From contig JAUXRW010000037.1 of the NCBI GenBank assembly GCA_030681555.1, forward strand, positions 1-49,391: a stretch of 49,391 bases of DNA, read 5' to 3'. Source of the DNA: Acidimicrobiales bacterium. Its GTDB lineage: Bacteria; Actinomycetota; Acidimicrobiia; Acidimicrobiales; VFJN01. Positions 46,334-49,391 of the stretch are shown here, one piece after another. Positions within the stretch are counted from its first letter, which is position 1, and each line of letters opens with the position of its first letter. The translations under genes were made by a program, and so were the position numbers. The notes under the pieces were generated by a model. That model was given only the letters and a program-made list of their open reading frames with translations, was not told the DNA's origin and did not search any database.

Positions 46334-48364
46334 ATGCCCCGAGCGCCGCGCTTTCGCTACTCCCGGTGGGACGGGTCGCAGATCGGGTTCGACCTGGATG
46401 CGGAGTCGATCCTCGACGAGATCACCGACGACGTCCTCTACCACGGTGACCTCCACGCCGCCCTCCGTCGCCTCATGCAGCAGGGCTTCCGCGATCGCAA
46501 CGACGAGCAGCTCATGGGCATGCGCGACCTCATGGAGAGGCTCCGCCGCCGACGTCGCGACCAGCTCGAGCGCTACGACCTGGGCGGCGTCTACGAAGAC
46601 GTCGCCGAGTCGCTCCGCGAGGTCGTCGAGACCGAGCGGGCTGGGCTCGACGAGCTGGCCCGGGAGGCCGGCGAGTCCGGGGATGCCCGGCGCCGGGAGC
46701 TCACCGATCAGGTGGTGTCCGACCGCAACCTCCAGCTCGACCTGCTCCCCCCGGACCTCTCGGGGATGGTCAAGGAGCTGCAGCAGTACGAGTTCACGTC
46801 GAGCGAGGCCCGTGAGAAGTTCGACGAGCTGATGGACCAGCTGCGCCAGGAGCTCGCCCAGAGCTACTTCAACCAGATGTCCGGCGCGATGGCGGACGTC
46901 AGCCCCGAGTCGCTCCAGCGGATGAAGGACATGCTCTCGGAGCTGAACGAGCTCCTTGCGCTGAAAGAGGCCGGACAGGACACGCAGCCGGCCTTCGAGG
47001 AGTTCATGGAGCGCTACGGCGACTTCTTTCCCGAGGGGCCCGAGAACCTCGACCAGCTGCTCGAGATCATGGCGCAGCGCATGGCGGCGATGCAGTCGAT
47101 GCTCAACTCGATGACGCCCGAGCAGCGGGCCCAGCTGCAGGGCCTCTCCGAGCAGCTCATGGAGGACATGGACCTCCGGTGGCAGATGGACCAGCTGGGC
47201 AGCCACCTGCAGCAGCTGTTCCCCCAGATGGGCTGGGACCGCCGCCACGACTTCTCCGGCCAGGACCCGCTCGGCTTCGCAGAGGCGGCGCAGATGCTCA
47301 ACGAGCTGGGCGACCTCGACCAGCTCGAGCAGATGCTCCGCGGCGCCTCCAGCCCGGGCGCGCTGGCCGAGGTCGACATCGACCGCGCCCGGGACCTCCT
47401 CGGCGACGACGCCGCCCGCAGCCTCGAGCAGCTCACGAAGCTGGCGCAGCAGCTAGAGGACGCCGGCCTCATCAACAACACCGAGGGGAAGCTCGAGCTC
47501 ACGCCCAAGGGCCTGCGGAAGATCGGGCGCAACGCGCTGTCCGACCTCTTCTCGAAGCTGGCCAAGGACAAGCTCGGCCGCCACCAGATCGAGCGCACCG
47601 GCATCGGCCACGAGCGCACCTACGACACGAAGGCCTACGAGTTCGGCGACCCGTTCAACCTCCACATCGAACGAACCGTCCGCAACGCCGTCCGCCGCAC
47701 GGGGGGCGGCACGCCCGTCCGGCTGACGCCCGAGGACTTCGAGATCGAGCAGACCGAGCAGACCGTCCGGTCCTCCACGGTGCTGATGCTCGACCTCTCC
47801 CTGTCGATGCCTATGCGGGACAACTTCCTCGCCGCGAAGAAGGTGGCGATGGCCCTGCACTCGCTGATCTCGATGCAGTTCCCCCGGGACTTCCTCGGCA
47901 TCGTCGGGTTCAGCGAAGTGGCCAGGGCCATCAAGCCCGAGCAACTGCCGGAGGTGTCCTGGGACTTCGTGTACGGCACGAACATGCAGCACGGCTTCCT
48001 GCTCAGCCGGCAGATGCTGGCGCGCCAGACCGGCACGAAGCAGATCATCATGATCACCGACGGCGAGCCCACGGCCCACTTCGAGCCCGGGATGGCGGCG
48101 CCGTTCTTCAGCTACGCGCCCGTGCAGCCCACCATCGACGCCACGCTGCGGGAGGTGGCCCGCTGCACCCGCGAGGGCATCCGGATCAACACCTTCATGC
48201 TCGACGCCACCCCGTACCTGAAGGACTTCGTCGAGAAGCTCACCCAGATGAACCGCGGCCGGGCGTTCTTCACCACGCCCGAGACGCTGGGCGACTACGT
48301 CCTCGTGGATTTCATCGAGCAGAAGCGGGCCCTCCGGGCCGGCCGGGACCGGCGACCCGCGTAG
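46334..48364 (+). CDS. VWA-domain protein, partner of MoxR-type ATPase
   Basis: A 676-residue protein from ATG 46334. Residues 1-~475 are acidic and helical, rich in Gln/Leu/Met (for example MKELN-type helices and LGSHLQQLFPQMGWDRRHDF). The C-terminal ~195 residues form a von Willebrand A domain with an intact MIDAS: DLSLS (D487-S491), the Thr in VYGTNMQHG, and ITDGEP. Proteins of this kind bind MoxR ATPases and metal through MIDAS, acting as a chelatase- or chaperone-like machine. The ATPase gene lies at 42624 on the same strand. Confidence 0.88.
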   Translation: MPRAPRFRYSRWDGSQIGFDLDAESILDEITDDVLYHGDLHAALRRLMQQGFRDRNDEQLMGMRDLMERLRRRRRDQLERYDLGGVYEDVAESLREVVETERAGLDELAREAGESGDARRRELTDQVVSDRNLQLDLLPPDLSGMVKELQQYEFTSSEAREKFDELMDQLRQELAQSYFNQMSGAMADVSPESLQRMKDMLSELNELLALKEAGQDTQPAFEEFMERYGDFFPEGPENLDQLLEIMAQRMAAMQSMLNSMTPEQRAQLQGLSEQLMEDMDLRWQMDQLGSHLQQLFPQMGWDRRHDFSGQDPLGFAEAAQMLNELGDLDQLEQMLRGASSPGALAEVDIDRARDLLGDDAARSLEQLTKLAQQLEDAGLINNTEGKLELTPKGLRKIGRNALSDLFSKLAKDKLGRHQIERTGIGHERTYDTKAYEFGDPFNLHIERTVRNAVRRTGGGTPVRLTPEDFEIEQTEQTVRSSTVLMLDLSLSMPMRDNFLAAKKVAMALHSLISMQFPRDFLGIVGFSEVARAIKPEQLPEVSWDFVYGTNMQHGFLLSRQMLARQTGTKQIIMITDGEPTAHFEPGMAAPFFSYAPVQPTIDATLREVARCTREGIRINTFMLDATPYLKDFVEKLTQMNRGRAFFTTPETLGDYVLVDFIEQKRALRAGRDRRPA

Positions 48365-48379
48365 CTGGCAACCGCAGGA

Positions 48380-48481
48380 GTGAAACAAGCCGGCGAAGGG
48401 GGCCCCCGGCTGGGGCACCGGCCAGCGCTCGACGGCATCCGGGGCCTCGGGATGCTGCCGGTCGTCATCTTCGACACGAAG
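48380..48481 (+). pseudogene. N-terminal remnant of an acyltransferase-3 (OafA-like) gene
   Basis: The frame from ATG 48380 reads RLGHRPALDGIRGLGMLPVV and then IFDT. This matches the very characteristic beginning of acyltransferase-3 membrane enzymes (RPALDGLRGLAVLLVVLFHT). The similarity stops at about 48480; none of the ten membrane helices follow. Afterwards the 372-bp gap before whiB holds no gene I can recognise. Confidence 0.5.
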
Positions 48482-48664
48482 AGGTCCCCCGGCCCTCACG
48501 CTGGTCCGTCCCCGCCTCGTCGACGCCCCCGCGCTGCGCGTCAAGGACCGGTTCGCGCCGGTGATGTCGCGGCGACTGCTCCATCCAGCGGCGCCGCCCT
48601 GACCGTGCACCCCCAGAGATCTCGGGCTGTTCTCGCCCGCCGCCCTTGCGTCCGGCCCGGATCC

Positions 48665-48736
48665 ACGACAAGATCACACCGTTGTAATTACCGATGTGGT
48701 ATTGCCGAAACCGGCAGTACGCCCAAAGGGGGGCAC
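48665..48736 (+). promoter_or_regulatory. AT-richer probable promoter region of whiB
   Basis: The only distinctly AT-rich stretch nearby (GTTGTAATTACCGATGTGG) lies 40-60 bp before the whiB start. It contains the palindrome GTAATTAC (48684-48691) and then TGCCG-AAAC-CGGCA (48703-48716), a possible operator or leader hairpin. AAAGGGGGG at 48725-48733 is the ribosome binding site. Confidence 0.4.
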
Positions 48737-49018
48737 GTGCAGATCCCCATCTCCATCGAACCGAGCGACGACGATCAGTCCTGGCAGGACTACGCCAACT
48801 GCCTCGGGGTCGACCCTGATCTCTTCTTCCCCGAGCGGGGTGCCTCCACGCGCGAAGCGAAGGAGGTCTGCCGCGGCTGCGTCGTGCGCGAGGACTGCCT
48901 CGAGTACGCGCTGGTCAACGGCGAGAAGTTCGGCATCTGGGGCGGGATGAGCGAACGCGAGCGGCGGCGCCTCCGGCGCCAGCGGGCGCTGGCCCGGCGC
49001 GCCGACGTCACCGCCTGA
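48737..49018 (+). CDS. whiB: WhiB-family iron-sulfur regulator, WhiB2/WhmD-like
   Basis: A 93-residue protein from GTG 48737, preceded by AAAGGGGGG. Four cysteines (22, 45, 48, 54; spacing C-x22-C-x2-C-x5-C) bind a 4Fe-4S cluster. GIWGG (66-70) forms the beta turn that contacts the sigma factor. A basic tail (ERERRRLRRQRALARR) binds DNA. GASTREAKEVC closely resembles WhiB2/WhmD of mycobacteria and WhiB of streptomycetes, which act in septation or sporulation. It is restricted to Actinomycetota, giving a strong taxonomic signal. It converges with the last gene with a 6-bp gap. Confidence 0.92.
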   Translation: MQIPISIEPSDDDQSWQDYANCLGVDPDLFFPERGASTREAKEVCRGCVVREDCLEYALVNGEKFGIWGGMSERERRRLRRQRALARRADVTA

Positions 49019-49024
49019 AGCCCG

Positions 49025-49391
49025 TCAAGCCCTCACCCCGCCACCTCGCGCGGCAAGGCGCGCTTCTATGGTGCGCCCGGAGGCGAGGTCGAGCTCGTCC
49101 CAACGCTGGGCGGGCTCGCGGAGCAGCACCTCCTCGGGCACGAGCCCGACGAGCTCGGCGCCTCCCACGCCGACGCCTGCGGCCCGGGCGGCGTCGGCCA
49201 CGAGGTCGTAGGCCGCTCCCGGCCCGACGAGCCCGGGGTCCACGAGGTTCATCGACACCTGCGCCCGGTCACCGACGGCGAGGCCGAGGGCCCGCACCGC
49301 CGGCTGCCGCACCTCGCGGGCGACCGCCCGTGCGACGTCGAGGTCGGGCTCCGCCAGCCACACGTTGTAGGCGACGAGGAGGGGGCGGAAG
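49025..49391 (-). CDS. Formiminotransferase-domain protein, C-terminal part (cut by window end)
   Basis: The frame is open to the window edge, so the N-terminus is missing. The visible 122 residues read FRPLLVAYNVWLAEPDLDVA, RAVAREVRQPAVRALGLAVG, AQVSMNLVDPGLVGPGAAYD and GAELVGLVPEEVLL. This corresponds to the C-terminal subdomain of glutamate formiminotransferases (FtcD-like), which move a formimino group to tetrahydrofolate. A canonical enzyme has Asn-Val-Asn in YNVN; here it is YNVW, so the activity could differ. Confidence 0.75.
   Translation of the reverse strand, partial: FRPLLVAYNVWLAEPDLDVARAVAREVRQPAVRALGLAVGDRAQVSMNLVDPGLVGPGAAYDLVADAARAAGVGVGGAELVGLVPEEVLLREPAQRWDELDLASGRTIEARLAARGGGVRA

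Noticed and set aside
46016-46335. Possible frameshifted minus-strand gene upstream of the VWA gene
   Set aside because: Two frames look partly protein-like, but no family is recognisable and the division between frames is arbitrary. Kept only as an intergenic note.

Overview
The window is very GC-rich, densely packed DNA, best explained as chromosome of a high-GC actinobacterium. A WhiB-family regulator, a deazaflavin (F420)-type nitroreductase-fold protein, a monomeric NADP isocitrate dehydrogenase, DUF1206 and SCP2 proteins and many GTG starts all point that way. Acidimicrobiia is my best guess at class level, but that is inference. No rRNA, tRNA, CRISPR array, phage module or classical transposase was found.

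Layout. 1-2.0 kb: an AbiEi/DUF559 (Vsr-like nuclease fold) gene bracketed by short repeats, then the tail of a broken acyl-CoA ligase gene. 2.0-5.6 kb: sucCD, a cell-wall amidase lipoprotein and a four-helix membrane protein. 5.7-10.3 kb: a one-carbon/purine operon (purN-purH-folD-methyltransferase-metF) with overlapping stops and starts. 10.3-14.3 kb: two small paralogous helical proteins and a class III cyclase/AAA/repeat protein. 14.8-19.8 kb: a five-gene translationally coupled operon joining a polyprenyl diphosphate synthase and a phytoene-desaturase-like flavoenzyme with three unrecognised proteins. 19.8-24.6 kb: icd, then a candidate restriction-modification pair. 24.6-31 kb: a GT-C membrane protein, SRPBCC protein, aldehyde dehydrogenase, DUF1206 protein and mdh. 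30.8-35.8 kb: a Fpg/Nei glycosylase, SCP2 protein, gene remnants (CGNR zinc finger, ECF sigma), a stand-alone phosphohistidine domain with an unknown partner, a CrtC/AttH-like protein and a DedA protein. 35.9-39.4 kb: sdhCAB. 39.5-42.5 kb: a family 2 glycoside hydrolase and a membrane-anchored beta-rich protein. 42.6-48.4 kb: a MoxR ATPase and its VWA partner, separated by a second DUF559 gene with palindromic flanking repeats and by a DsbA-family protein. 48.4-49.4 kb: an acyltransferase remnant, whiB and the end of a formiminotransferase-domain gene.

How the genes fit together. The TCA cycle is unusually concentrated: sucCD, icd, mdh and sdhCAB lie within 37 kb but in separate transcription units. 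Folate one-carbon metabolism forms one operon: formyl-THF use by PurN and PurH, its production by FolD, and reduction to methyl-THF by MetF.

The most unusual material is of three kinds. First, two DUF559 genes each sit alone between their own palindromic repeats, which resembles the relation of REP sequences to RAYTs but with a Vsr-like nuclease. Second, the polyprenyl synthase/flavoenzyme operon carries helical plus beta-sandwich proteins of unknown role. Third, a DNA methylase is paired with a protein that looks like an unassigned restriction endonuclease. Four separate gene remnants show that the intergenic spaces record past insertions and deletions.
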